Shown piece by piece: positions 8,519 through 16,096 of a stretch of DNA of 64,000 nt. A model generated the notes under the pieces. The model was given only the letters and a program-made list of their open reading frames with translations, was not told where the DNA came from and did no database searches. A program made the translations under genes and the position numbers. Source of the stretch: Pseudogulbenkiania sp. MAI-1 (GTDB taxonomy: Bacteria; Pseudomonadota; Gammaproteobacteria; Burkholderiales; Chromobacteriaceae); the NCBI RefSeq assembly GCF_000527175.1, contig NZ_AZUR01000001.1:1898501-1962500 (forward strand). Reading direction: 5' to 3'. The number at the start of each line of letters is the position of its first letter. The first letter of the stretch is position 1.

Positions 8519-9541
8519 ATGCAACGTCTTACCGTTAAATCACTTGCTTGCTTTGCCCTGTTCGCGGCTTCGGCCACTCCGGCGCTGGCCGGCAACTGGT
8601 GCGGTGCCGGCAAGCCGGTGAAGTTTGCCGGCATCACTTGGGAATCCGGCCAGTTCTACACCGAGGTGATTCGCCAGGTGGTACAAAAAGGCTTCGGCTG
8701 CCAGACCGAAGTGGTCACCGGCAGCACCGCCGCCACCGAAACCGCGTTGGTGGCGGGCGATCTGCAGCTGTGGACCGAGCAGTGGAACCGCACCGACACC
8801 ATCAAGAAGGGCGTGGAGGCCGGCAAGATCAAGCTGGTGGGCGACCTGCTGCAAGGCGGCGCCTACGAGGGCTTCTTCGTGCCGGACTATGTAATCAAGG
8901 GCGACGCCAAGCGTGGCATCAAGCCGCTGGCGCCCGGCCTGCATTCGGTGTCCGACCTGCCCAAGTACAAGGACCTGTTCAAGGACGAGGAAGACCCGGG
9001 TAAGGGCCGCTTCCTCAACTGCCCAACCGGCTGGGACTGCGAACGCATCAATACCCAGAAGCTCAAGGCCTACAAACTTTCCGACAGCTACACCAACTTC
9101 CGCGCCGGCACCGGCTCGGCCATGGACGCCGCCATCTCGTCGGCCTACACCCGCGGCAAGCCGGTGCTGTTCTATTACTGGGCGCCAGCCACATTGATGG
9201 GCCGCTACAAGTTCATCCAGCTCAAGGAGCCGGCCTACAACGCGCAGTGCTGGCAGACGCTGCAGGCGAACAAGGGCGAAACGCCGTGCCCATCAGCCAC
9301 CCCCGCCACCAAGCTGCAGGTCGGCGTTTCCAGCGCGTTCCATCAGGCCGAGCCGGCGGTGATCTCGTTCATCGAGAAGATGAAGCTGCCGCCGGAACTG
9401 CTCAACCGCACCATCGCGCAAATGCAGGAACGCAAGGCCAGCCCGGAGGTGGTGGCCAAGGAGTTCCTCAAGCAGCACCCGGACCTCTGGAAAAGCTGGG
9501 TGAGCGCCGACGTCGCCGCCAAGGTGCAAAAAGGGCTCTGA
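8519..9541 (+). CDS. Quaternary-amine ABC transporter, periplasmic binding protein (ProX/OpuAC type)
   Basis: The 340-residue product begins with a cleavable signal peptide (about 24 residues, ending TPALA). The mature part is an OpuAC-type domain. Tryptophans spread along it (GITWESG, WTEQWNR, YYWAP) match the aromatic cage that binds quaternary ammonium groups in this family. A strong AGAGGAGAA ribosome site precedes the ATG. Glycine betaine, choline, carnitine or another N-methylated compound would be normal ligands. The permease and ATPase follow, with an intervening RNA hairpin. Confidence 0.88.
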   Translation: MQRLTVKSLACFALFAASATPALAGNWCGAGKPVKFAGITWESGQFYTEVIRQVVQKGFGCQTEVVTGSTAATETALVAGDLQLWTEQWNRTDTIKKGVEAGKIKLVGDLLQGGAYEGFFVPDYVIKGDAKRGIKPLAPGLHSVSDLPKYKDLFKDEEDPGKGRFLNCPTGWDCERINTQKLKAYKLSDSYTNFRAGTGSAMDAAISSAYTRGKPVLFYYWAPATLMGRYKFIQLKEPAYNAQCWQTLQANKGETPCPSATPATKLQVGVSSAFHQAEPAVISFIEKMKLPPELLNRTIAQMQERKASPEVVAKEFLKQHPDLWKSWVSADVAAKVQKGL

Positions 9542-9554
9542 GTGGTGTGATCCA

Positions 9555-9588
9555 GCAATGCGGGCTGGGTGCGCTCAGCCCGCATTGC
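9555..9588 (+). promoter_or_regulatory. Intercistronic hairpin between binding protein and permease genes
   Basis: Two perfect 13-base arms (GCAATGCGGGCTG and its complement) flank an 8-base loop. No U-tract follows. Such stems after binding-protein genes commonly protect the upstream message or attenuate read-through, giving more binding protein than permease. The role here is inferred from position. Confidence 0.6.
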
Positions 9589-9607
9589 GCCGAAAGTGAG
9601 AAGGCTC

Positions 9608-10489
9608 ATGGCTGACATATTTTTCAGTTTTTCTTTCGCCGACACGATCAACCAATTCGTGACCTGGCTCGTGCAGGACTACGGCGACTCGTTCCATCAC
9701 ATCACCGAGCTGTTGCTCAGCTACTTGCTGGTGCCGCTGGAACGGGGCCTGATCGCGCTGCCACCGGCCCTGGTATTGGCCGGGGTGGCGGGGCTCAGCT
9801 ACCACGCCACGCGTCGCCTCGGCATCAGCGCGCTGCTGGTGGTGGCGTTGTACCTGATCGGCTGCCTTGGCTTGTGGGACAAGCTGATGCAGACGCTGGC
9901 GCTGATGATGGTGTCCACGCTGCTCACCGTGCTGCTCGGCGTGCCACTTGGCATCTGGATGTCGCGTAGCAAGGGCCTGCGCCTGGCGCTGGCACCGGTG
10001 CTGGACGTGATGCAAACGCTGCCCACCTTCGTCTATCTGATTCCGGTGCTGATGTTGTTTGGTCTGGGTAAGGTGCCGGCTATTTTCGCTACGGTGATCT
10101 ATGCCTTGCCGCCGCTGGTGCGCCTGACCGATCTCGGCATCCGTCAGGTAGACGGGGAAGTGCAGGAGGCGGCCTGCTCGTTCGGCACCACCTACTGGCA
10201 GTTGCTATTCGGCGTGCAGTTGCCGCTGGCCCGCCCCAGCATCATGGCCGGCATCAACCAGTCGGTGATGATGGCGCTGGCGATGGTTGTGATCGCCTCG
10301 ATGATCGGTTCGCGCGGGCTTGGTGAAGACGTACTGGCCGGCATCAACAACATGGACATGGGCAAGGGGATGCAGGCCGGCATCGCCATCGTGATCCTGG
10401 CCATCGTGATCGACCGCATCAGCCAGGCCTATGGCCAGGACGGCCGCATGAAAGCCATGCGTCGCCGCAGCAAAGCCGCTACGAGGTAA
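9608..10489 (+). CDS. Quaternary-amine ABC transporter, permease (ProW type)
   Basis: A 293-residue membrane protein with five or six hydrophobic helices and the BPD-transporter loop (EVQEAACSFGTTYWQLLFGVQLP) that contacts the ATPase. The ATG at 9608 follows AGTGAGAAGG; a longer in-frame start at 9569 would overlap the hairpin and lacks a ribosome site. It lies 66 bases after the binding protein and 6 bases before the ATPase gene. Confidence 0.88.
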   Translation: MADIFFSFSFADTINQFVTWLVQDYGDSFHHITELLLSYLLVPLERGLIALPPALVLAGVAGLSYHATRRLGISALLVVALYLIGCLGLWDKLMQTLALMMVSTLLTVLLGVPLGIWMSRSKGLRLALAPVLDVMQTLPTFVYLIPVLMLFGLGKVPAIFATVIYALPPLVRLTDLGIRQVDGEVQEAACSFGTTYWQLLFGVQLPLARPSIMAGINQSVMMALAMVVIASMIGSRGLGEDVLAGINNMDMGKGMQAGIAIVILAIVIDRISQAYGQDGRMKAMRRRSKAATR

Positions 10490-10495
10490 GCCGCT

Positions 10496-11320
10496 ATGAG
10501 CAAGATTGAAGTCAAAAACATCTACAAAGTGTTCGGCAACCAGGCCGACAAGGTGATGCCGCTGCTGCAGCAAGGGCTGAGTAAAGCCGAGGTGCTGAAG
10601 CAGACCTCGGCCAACGTCGGGCTGGTCAACGTCAGCCTGTCGATCTCCGAAGGTGAAATTTTCGTGATTATGGGGTTGTCCGGTTCCGGCAAATCCACGC
10701 TGGTGCGCCATTTCAATCGGCTGATCGAACCTACCGCCGGCGAGATCCTGATCGATGGCGAGGATATCCTCAAATACGACGAAAAAGCGCTGCGTGAGCT
10801 GCGCCGCCACAAGATCAGCATGGTGTTTCAGGGTTTCGGCCTGCTGCCGCACGCCACCGTGCTGGACAACGCCGCGTATGCGCTGACCACGCGCGGCGTG
10901 AAGCGGGCCGAGGCGCAAGACACGGCACGCAACTGGCTGGCCAAGGTGGGCCTCGCCGGCTACGAGAGCAAGTATCCGGACGAGCTGTCCGGCGGCATGC
11001 GCCAGCGCGTGGGCCTGGCGCGCGCGCTGGCGGCCGATACCGACATCCTGCTGATGGACGAAGCATTCTCCGCGCTCGATCCGCTGATCCGCAACGAGAT
11101 GCAGGACCAGCTGCTGGAACTGCAGGCCTGCCTCAAGAAAACCATCGTGTTCATTACCCACGATCTGGACGAAGCGCTGCGCATCGGAAACCGTATCGCC
11201 ATCCTGCGCGACGGGCAGTTGGTGCAGGTGGGGAGTCCGGCCGACATTCTCAACCGGCCGGCCGACGGCTACGTGAAGAAATTCGTGGAGAAGCGTAGCT
11301 GCATGGCCGAGCCCGCCTAA
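10496..11320 (+). CDS. Quaternary-amine ABC transporter, ATP-binding protein (ProV type without CBS domains)
   Basis: A 274-residue ATPase carrying Walker A (GLSGSGKST), Q-loop (MVFQGFGLLPH), signature (LSGGMRQRVGLARAL), Walker B (ILLMDEAFSALD) and the switch His (FITHDLDEA). ProV and OpuAA are near 400 residues with C-terminal CBS domains that sense ionic strength. This protein ends shortly after the nucleotide-binding domain, so it lacks the usual osmosensor. That points to catabolic uptake rather than osmoprotection. Confidence 0.88.
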   Translation: MSKIEVKNIYKVFGNQADKVMPLLQQGLSKAEVLKQTSANVGLVNVSLSISEGEIFVIMGLSGSGKSTLVRHFNRLIEPTAGEILIDGEDILKYDEKALRELRRHKISMVFQGFGLLPHATVLDNAAYALTTRGVKRAEAQDTARNWLAKVGLAGYESKYPDELSGGMRQRVGLARALAADTDILLMDEAFSALDPLIRNEMQDQLLELQACLKKTIVFITHDLDEALRIGNRIAILRDGQLVQVGSPADILNRPADGYVKKFVEKRSCMAEPA

Positions 11321-11527
11321 CCGTCATGCCCGGGGCTGTGCGGTTCCGGGCCACCATCCCGCATCCCCTCTTTTGACTTGGCCCCCGCCTGCTTGCAGCC
11401 GGGCCAGGCGGAGCGTGCGCCGTGGTTTTGGCGCAGGCGGCAGGGGCTCACCCTTGCCGCGGACTTACGCCGACCGTCAGCCTCCCGAGCTGGTGGAAGG
11501 CCTCATAACACCAAGGAGAATAGGGGA

Positions 11528-11858
11528 GTGAAAAAAATAATCGTGCTGGCGGTAATGGGGACAATCAGCGTGTCGGCCTTTGCCGACGACGTTGACGTCA
11601 CCATTTCCGGCTACATGCGCGCTGGCGTGCAAGTGACCAACGACGTGGGTAACACCTACTTCAAGCCGCTCGGCGGCGACGCCGTCCAGAGCGCCAAGGG
11701 CGGCACCTCGATCCTGTACAGCAACTACGGCCCTGAGCAAGCAAACCAAGGCCTACGCCGAGTTCCTGCACGGGCGCGTGACCGATGGCAACGCCAGCAA
11801 CGTGGCCACTGCCGGCTATGGCAACCGTCTTCTGGTGGGCCTGAAACACTCCTTCTGA
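11528..11858 (+). pseudogene. Outer-membrane porin with large internal deletion and frameshift
   Basis: A GTG start after AAGGAGAATAGGGG opens a typical Gram-negative porin N-terminus: a signal peptide ending SVSAFADD, then VTISGYMRAGVQV. After about 70 codons the frame is lost. In another frame the sequence resumes as LSKQTKAYAEFLHG and runs to YGNRLLVGLKHSF plus stop, the classic C-terminal porin strand with terminal Phe. The roughly 250 residues of barrel expected between are missing. The two ends are joined near 11730. The gene cannot make a functional porin. It follows the transporter operon and may once have served uptake of the same substrate. Confidence 0.8.
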
Positions 11859-11927
11859 TGTGAACCATCCGGGCCGACGCCGTTATCCGTGGCGCTGGCC
11901 GTAACCGTTCTTGCGCCCGACACCACG

Positions 11928-13088
11928 ATGACTATCCCCCTCTCGAGCATCGCCATCTTTCTGGCCAGTTTCGCATTGCTGATGTGTGGCAACAGCCTGT
12001 TCGGCACCTTGGTGTCGCTGCAGTTGGTACATGCGCACTTTTCGCCATTACAGGCCGGGTTGGTGCAGTCGGCCTATTACGGCGGCTTCATGCTCGGCGC
12101 GTTTGGCGTAGGCTCCTTGATCGGCCGCATCGGCCATCACCGCGCGTTCGCCGCGTTCGCCGCACTGGCAAGCTGCACCGCGCTCGGCTTTGCCGTAAGC
12201 AAAAACCCGTTGGTCTGGGCTGTCTTGCGGCTGGCGGGCGGCTTCTGCCTGATGGGGGTGTTCACCGTATTGGAAAGCTGGCTGAACGCTTCGGCCGACA
12301 ACTCGCTGCGTGGCCGGGTGTTCGCGTGCTACCTGATCACGGCTTATCTGTTCGCCGGGCTGGGGCAACTGCTGGTCGGTCTAGCCAACCCGTACGGCTT
12401 TGAGTTGTTCAGCCTGGCGGCTGGTTTGTATGCGCTGTCGCTGTTGCCGATTACGGTGCTCGGCCAGCATGCGCCACCACTGTCGCGCACGTGTGAAAAA
12501 CCGGATCTGGCTGCTCGGATTGCCTGGGTTGGCAAGGTGTATCGCTCGGCGCCGCTCGGCGTGTGGGGCTGTCTGGCCGCGGGTATGGTCAACAGCTCAT
12601 TCTATGCGATGGGGCCGGTGTTCATGAAAAGCGCCGGTTTCAACGTGCAGGGCGTGTCCTACTTCATGAGCGCGTCAATGCTGGCGGCGCTGCTGCTGCA
12701 GTGGCCGATTGCCCGGCTGTCGGACAGCGTGGACCGGCGCAGGGTGATCCTGAGTGTGGCGCTGCTGTCGGCCGCCACCAGTCTGGCCCTCGTGCAGGGT
12801 GGGGAAGGGTGGCTGGTGCCGATGGTGCTACTGTACGTCGGGCTGGCGTTCACCCTGTACGGCGTGGTGATCTCGCACGTCAACGACCTGATCGCACCGG
12901 AGCAGCGGGTCACGGCCAGCGCCGGCCTACTGTTGCTCTTTTCGATCGGCGGCAGTTTTGGTCCGACATTGAGTTCACTCGCCATCGCTTCCCTTGGTCC
13001 GAGCGGTTTTTTTCTCTTCGCTTCCGGCGTCATGTCTATGCTAGCTGTGCTGACAGTGCATGCTTTGCTCTCAGAGGCTGCGACGTAA
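11928..13088 (+). CDS. MFS transporter (YcaD-like)
   Basis: About 386 residues, almost wholly hydrophobic, with about 12 predicted membrane helices and the loop 2-3 region GVGSLIGRIGHHR characteristic of the major facilitator superfamily. The second half repeats the pattern (ARLSDSVDRRRVI). It resembles the YcaD group of poorly characterised transporters. The ATG at 11928 gives the normal N-terminus directly before the first helix; a GTG at 11889 would add 13 residues without a better ribosome site. No terminator is evident downstream. The substrate is unknown. Confidence 0.82.
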   Translation: MTIPLSSIAIFLASFALLMCGNSLFGTLVSLQLVHAHFSPLQAGLVQSAYYGGFMLGAFGVGSLIGRIGHHRAFAAFAALASCTALGFAVSKNPLVWAVLRLAGGFCLMGVFTVLESWLNASADNSLRGRVFACYLITAYLFAGLGQLLVGLANPYGFELFSLAAGLYALSLLPITVLGQHAPPLSRTCEKPDLAARIAWVGKVYRSAPLGVWGCLAAGMVNSSFYAMGPVFMKSAGFNVQGVSYFMSASMLAALLLQWPIARLSDSVDRRRVILSVALLSAATSLALVQGGEGWLVPMVLLYVGLAFTLYGVVISHVNDLIAPEQRVTASAGLLLLFSIGGSFGPTLSSLAIASLGPSGFFLFASGVMSMLAVLTVHALLSEAAT

Positions 13089-13476
13089 ACCCAATTGGTG
13101 GGGCCATTCTAGTTATGACTCCGAGTTTATTGCACTTTAGGGCACCGCTAATAACCCGAATTTTCAGTGAACCCAGCCGCAGCATGATTGCCGCGACCAC
13201 ATTTGGCGCAACTTCCCGAACGACCTGTTGCTTTTTGGGGGCGCGTCACTTCATTTTTTGCCCGGATCCCCGTCCAAGCCGGCGATCCGGCCTATTTCGA
13301 GCATCAGAAGGCCTACAAGACACACTACTTTCGCTTGGAGTCAATGGCATAACAGATTGGCTAAAAGCTGCCGAACGCCCCTGAGTTACCCAGAAAGTAG
13401 TAGCTACTCCGCAGCTGGCAGCTAATCAGTTGATTGTGGTCAGTTCAATACAACAGGCCAATGTCCGCTTAGGCCG
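13089..13476. other. Gene-free stretch with degraded coding remnant
   Basis: No complete gene is seen between the MFS gene and the MITE-like repeat. A short frame near 13260-13350 (containing AGDPAYFEHQKAYK) looks protein-like but has no start and no recognised family. The stretch is less GC-rich than its surroundings and is probably decayed DNA. Confidence 0.4.
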
Positions 13477-13645
13477 GATTGTGTTGAAAAATTCCTGCAG
13501 CTTCAGCAGAACAAAGCAAACCATACAAAATTTGGCCATCTTCGCCAAAAAATGAGCAAAAACTTGATGTTTAGATCAAAAAATAGGCAAGAATTCGGTC
13601 AAATCAGCCTGCTACGGTGATCCGAATTAGTTTTTCAACAGAATC
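13477..13645. repeat. MITE-like element with terminal inverted repeats
   Basis: GATTGTGTTGAAAAA at 13477-13491 and TTTTTCAACAGAATC at 13631-13645 are inverted repeats matching at 14 of 15 positions. They bound 169 bp of AT-richer DNA without a gene. Ends of this kind occur on transposons, so a short non-autonomous element or an IS ghost is likely. No clean target duplication was found. Confidence 0.5.
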
Positions 13646-13710
13646 GCCAAGAAGTGGGCCCTCGCAGAAACCGCGATAACTTATAACAAGGCTAGTTAGT
13701 CCATCACGCC

Positions 13711-13745
13711 ATGAGAAAGGCCCTGCATCGCAGGGCCTTTCTCAT
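13711..13745 (-). terminator. Hairpin terminator downstream of nrdB
   Basis: Perfect 15-bp arms (ATGAGAAAGGCCCTG and complement) flank a 5-base loop. The stem lies about 90 bases beyond the nrdB stop, and the arm itself carries U-rich sequence. It could act in both directions. Confidence 0.65.
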
Positions 13746-13832
13746 GCTGCCAAGCAAAATTTCATGCTTTGGCTATCGGAAATTTCAAACTTTGGCTACA
13801 AAATTTCAAGCTTTCCGATTTCTGACACCAAA

Positions 13833-14915
13833 TCAATCCCAGCTCAGCGCCCCGCCAGTCTGGTACTCGGTCACCCGCGTCTCGAAGAAGTTCTTCTCCT
13901 TCTTCAGATCGATCATCTCAGACATCCACGGGAACGGGTTGGTCACACCGGGGAACATCGGCTCCAGGCCGATCTGCTGCATGCGGCGGTTGGCGATGAA
14001 GCGCAGGTATTCCTTGAACATGGCGGCGTTGAGGCCGAGCACGCCGCGCGGCATGGTGTCTTCGGCGTAGGCGTATTCCAGTTCCACCGCGTGCTTGAAC
14101 AGTTCGGTGACTTCGGCCTTGAACGGCTCTGTCCAGATTTCCGGCTGTTCCAGCTTGATGGTGTTGATCAGGTCGATGCCGAAGTTGCAGTGCATGGACT
14201 CGTCGCGCAGGATGTACTGGTACTGTTCGGCGGCGCCGGTCATCTTGTTCTGGCGGCCCAGCGCGAGGATCTGCACGAAGCCGACGTAGAAGAACAGGCC
14301 TTCCATGATGCAGGCGAACACGATCAGGGACTTGAGCAGCTTCTGGTCGTTTTCGAGGGTGCCGGTCTTGAATTCCGGGTTGCACAGCACGTCGATGAAC
14401 GGGATCAGGAATTCGTCCTTGTCACGGATGGATTTGACCTCGTGGTAGGCGTTGAACACTTCGCCTTCGTCCAGGCCGAGCGATTCGACGATGTATTGGT
14501 AGGCGTGGGTGTGGATGGCTTCGTCGAAGGCCTGGCGCAGCAGGAACTGGCGGCATTCCGGGCTGGTGATCTGGCGGTAGGTGCCGAGCACGATGTTGTT
14601 GGCGGCGAGGCTGTCGGCGGTGACGAAGAAGCCGAGGTTGCGCTTGACGATGCGCATTTCGTCTTCGGTGAGTTGGCCGGTCTTCCACTGTTCGATGTCG
14701 CGCTGCATGTTCACTTCTTGCGGCATCCAGTGGTTGGCGCATTGAGCCAGGTATTTTTCCCAGGCCCACTTGTGCTTGAACGGAACCAGCTGGTTCACGT
14801 CGGTGGTGCCGTTGATCACCTTCTTGTCCACCACATTGACGCGGCCGGTGCCGTGGGCGTCCATCGAGTTGTGGGCCGGGGCAACGGGGGCGATCGGGTC
14901 TTCAAAGCTCAGCAT
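13833..14915 (-). CDS. nrdB: Ribonucleoside-diphosphate reductase, class Ia, beta subunit
   Basis: NrdB carries the diferric-tyrosyl radical cofactor that NrdA needs to reduce ribonucleotides. The 360-residue length is typical. Carboxylate/His metal-ligand motifs are visible (DEAIHTHAYQY and DESMHCNFG), as is the conserved WMPQEVNM region near the N-terminus. The start follows AGGAG. nrdA lies upstream on the same strand but about 1.1 kb away, separated by a lipoprotein gene and repeats. That spacing is unusual for a pair normally adjacent. Confidence 0.96.
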   Translation of the reverse strand: MLSFEDPIAPVAPAHNSMDAHGTGRVNVVDKKVINGTTDVNQLVPFKHKWAWEKYLAQCANHWMPQEVNMQRDIEQWKTGQLTEDEMRIVKRNLGFFVTADSLAANNIVLGTYRQITSPECRQFLLRQAFDEAIHTHAYQYIVESLGLDEGEVFNAYHEVKSIRDKDEFLIPFIDVLCNPEFKTGTLENDQKLLKSLIVFACIMEGLFFYVGFVQILALGRQNKMTGAAEQYQYILRDESMHCNFGIDLINTIKLEQPEIWTEPFKAEVTELFKHAVELEYAYAEDTMPRGVLGLNAAMFKEYLRFIANRRMQQIGLEPMFPGVTNPFPWMSEMIDLKKEKNFFETRVTEYQTGGALSWD

Positions 14916-15008
14916 GCGCTAACTCCTGGTTTTTCTTTCTAAAGTGTTTCTCGGGTCTTCATCCAAGCTGTGCGGGCCGGCCGAAGACGGATGTTCAAAT
15001 GCCATTCC

Positions 15009-15152
15009 GAAGCCGGCTCGGTGGAGTCGGCTTGTGTAGGATGGGTGGAGGCATCATTCCTTCGCGACGCTACGCTTGCCTCGCTCAGTCAGTGCCGTAA
15101 CCCATCGTTATCGAGTTGTGTGATGGGTTGCGCTGCGCTTCACCCATCCTAC
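15009..15152. repeat. Extragenic repeat module (left copy)
   Basis: It starts with GAAGCCGGCTCGG, part of an imperfect hairpin, followed by GTAGGATGGGTG at 15036. The exact complement of the latter, CACCCATCCTAC, closes the module at 15141-15152. Both components recur on the other side of the lipoprotein gene (15818-15950). These look like dispersed palindromic (REP-type) elements. Confidence 0.6.
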
Positions 15153-15171
15153 GGCCTCGGGTCGTTCTGTT

Positions 15172-15744
15172 TCAGTAGCCGCCACCGACCCGGCCGGTGA
15201 GCGGGCGGATGGCGATCGACGACAGATCATTCACCTTCCATACCCGGCGCATGTGGCCGAAGTCGCGGCGCCTGGCGTCGAGCAGGTCGACATCCGGCAG
15301 GTTGTCGAGGTTGAACCGAACCTCGCCGAGGTAAACCGCTTCGCCGGCGCGCACTTCGAACGGCTTGTTCAGCACGAAGTGGGCGATGCGGCGATAGGGC
15401 CACCAGCTGTAGCCGTCGCCCCAGTGGCCGTAGGCATCGGCCAACTGGTAGCGGCCGGGCGGTAGCGCCACGAGCTGCAGCTTGCCTTCCACCGGGCTCA
15501 TGCCTTCTTCGCCGAATACGCTGTCGGTGTTGAAGCTGACCGTCACCGTGCCGTGCCGCCCGTTGTCGACGCCGCGCCAGTTGAGGCTGGCTGAGGCGCT
15601 GTCCGGGCTGAAGGTGCGCACGGTCATCGAAAAGATCGCATAGCCCTGGGTCGGCGGCGGCTTCAACGAGCCGTGAAGCTGGTCGGCCATGGTGGTGCAG
15701 CCGGCGAGCAGGGCGATGGTACTCAGCAGCAGTAAACGGCGCAT
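15172..15744 (-). CDS. Lipoprotein of unknown function
   Basis: The 190-residue product has a lipoprotein signal (MRRLLLLSTIALLAGC; lipidated Cys at residue 16). The mature part reads as beta-rich, with FSMTVRTFS, a PPGRYQLADAYG segment and an Arg-rich C-terminus. The ATG at 15744 follows CGAGGAGAT; a longer frame from 15774 lacks a site. It lies between nrdA and nrdB in the same orientation and is bounded by repeat modules on both sides, suggesting insertion into an ancestral nrdAB operon. No domain was recognised with confidence. Confidence 0.7.
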   Translation of the reverse strand: MRRLLLLSTIALLAGCTTMADQLHGSLKPPPTQGYAIFSMTVRTFSPDSASASLNWRGVDNGRHGTVTVSFNTDSVFGEEGMSPVEGKLQLVALPPGRYQLADAYGHWGDGYSWWPYRRIAHFVLNKPFEVRAGEAVYLGEVRFNLDNLPDVDLLDARRRDFGHMRRVWKVNDLSSIAIRPLTGRVGGGY

Positions 15745-15817
15745 GGCAATCTCCTCGGCGACGTGATGTCGCATGGGGGTTTGACTGGCCGGGCTGGGGC
15801 CGGGTTCGGCTCATCCT

Positions 15818-15950
15818 GAAGCCGGCTCGGAGGAACCGGCTTGGGGATGAGGCTTGTAGGTCGAGTTATTGATGGGTTTCGCTACGCTCCACCCATCCTT
15901 CTATGACTAATTTCGGTGGGTTACGCCTGTTCCAGGCTAACCCACCCTAC
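15818..15950. repeat. Extragenic repeat module (right copy)
   Basis: GAAGCCGGCTCGG recurs at 15818, followed by a GATGGGTTTCGC...CCACCCATCC palindrome (15871-15898) and a second hairpin with arms GGTGGGTTA (15915-15923) and TAACCCACC (15938-15946). The order of parts mirrors the left module at 15009-15152. Confidence 0.6.
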
Positions 15951-15956
15951 GTCATC

Positions 15957-16096
15957 GCCTTATTGGCAAGCTTCACACGCCCTGCGGGCTTGGCGATTCA
16001 CCGCACAAGGCGGCGAATCGCATCCGGGTTGTTGCTTCGCATCAACCTCGGCTTGCTGCGCTTGCCTTATTGGCAAGCTTCGCAATCCGGGTTGTC
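15957..16096. repeat. Echo of the nrdA 3' end
   Basis: GCCTTATTGGCAAGCTTC at 15957-15974 is repeated exactly at 16064-16081, where it spans the final codons and stop of nrdA. A second shared segment, GCATCCGGGTTGT near 16020 versus GCAATCCGGGTTGT at 16081, also repeats. This is a diverged partial tandem duplication of the gene's end. Confidence 0.55.
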
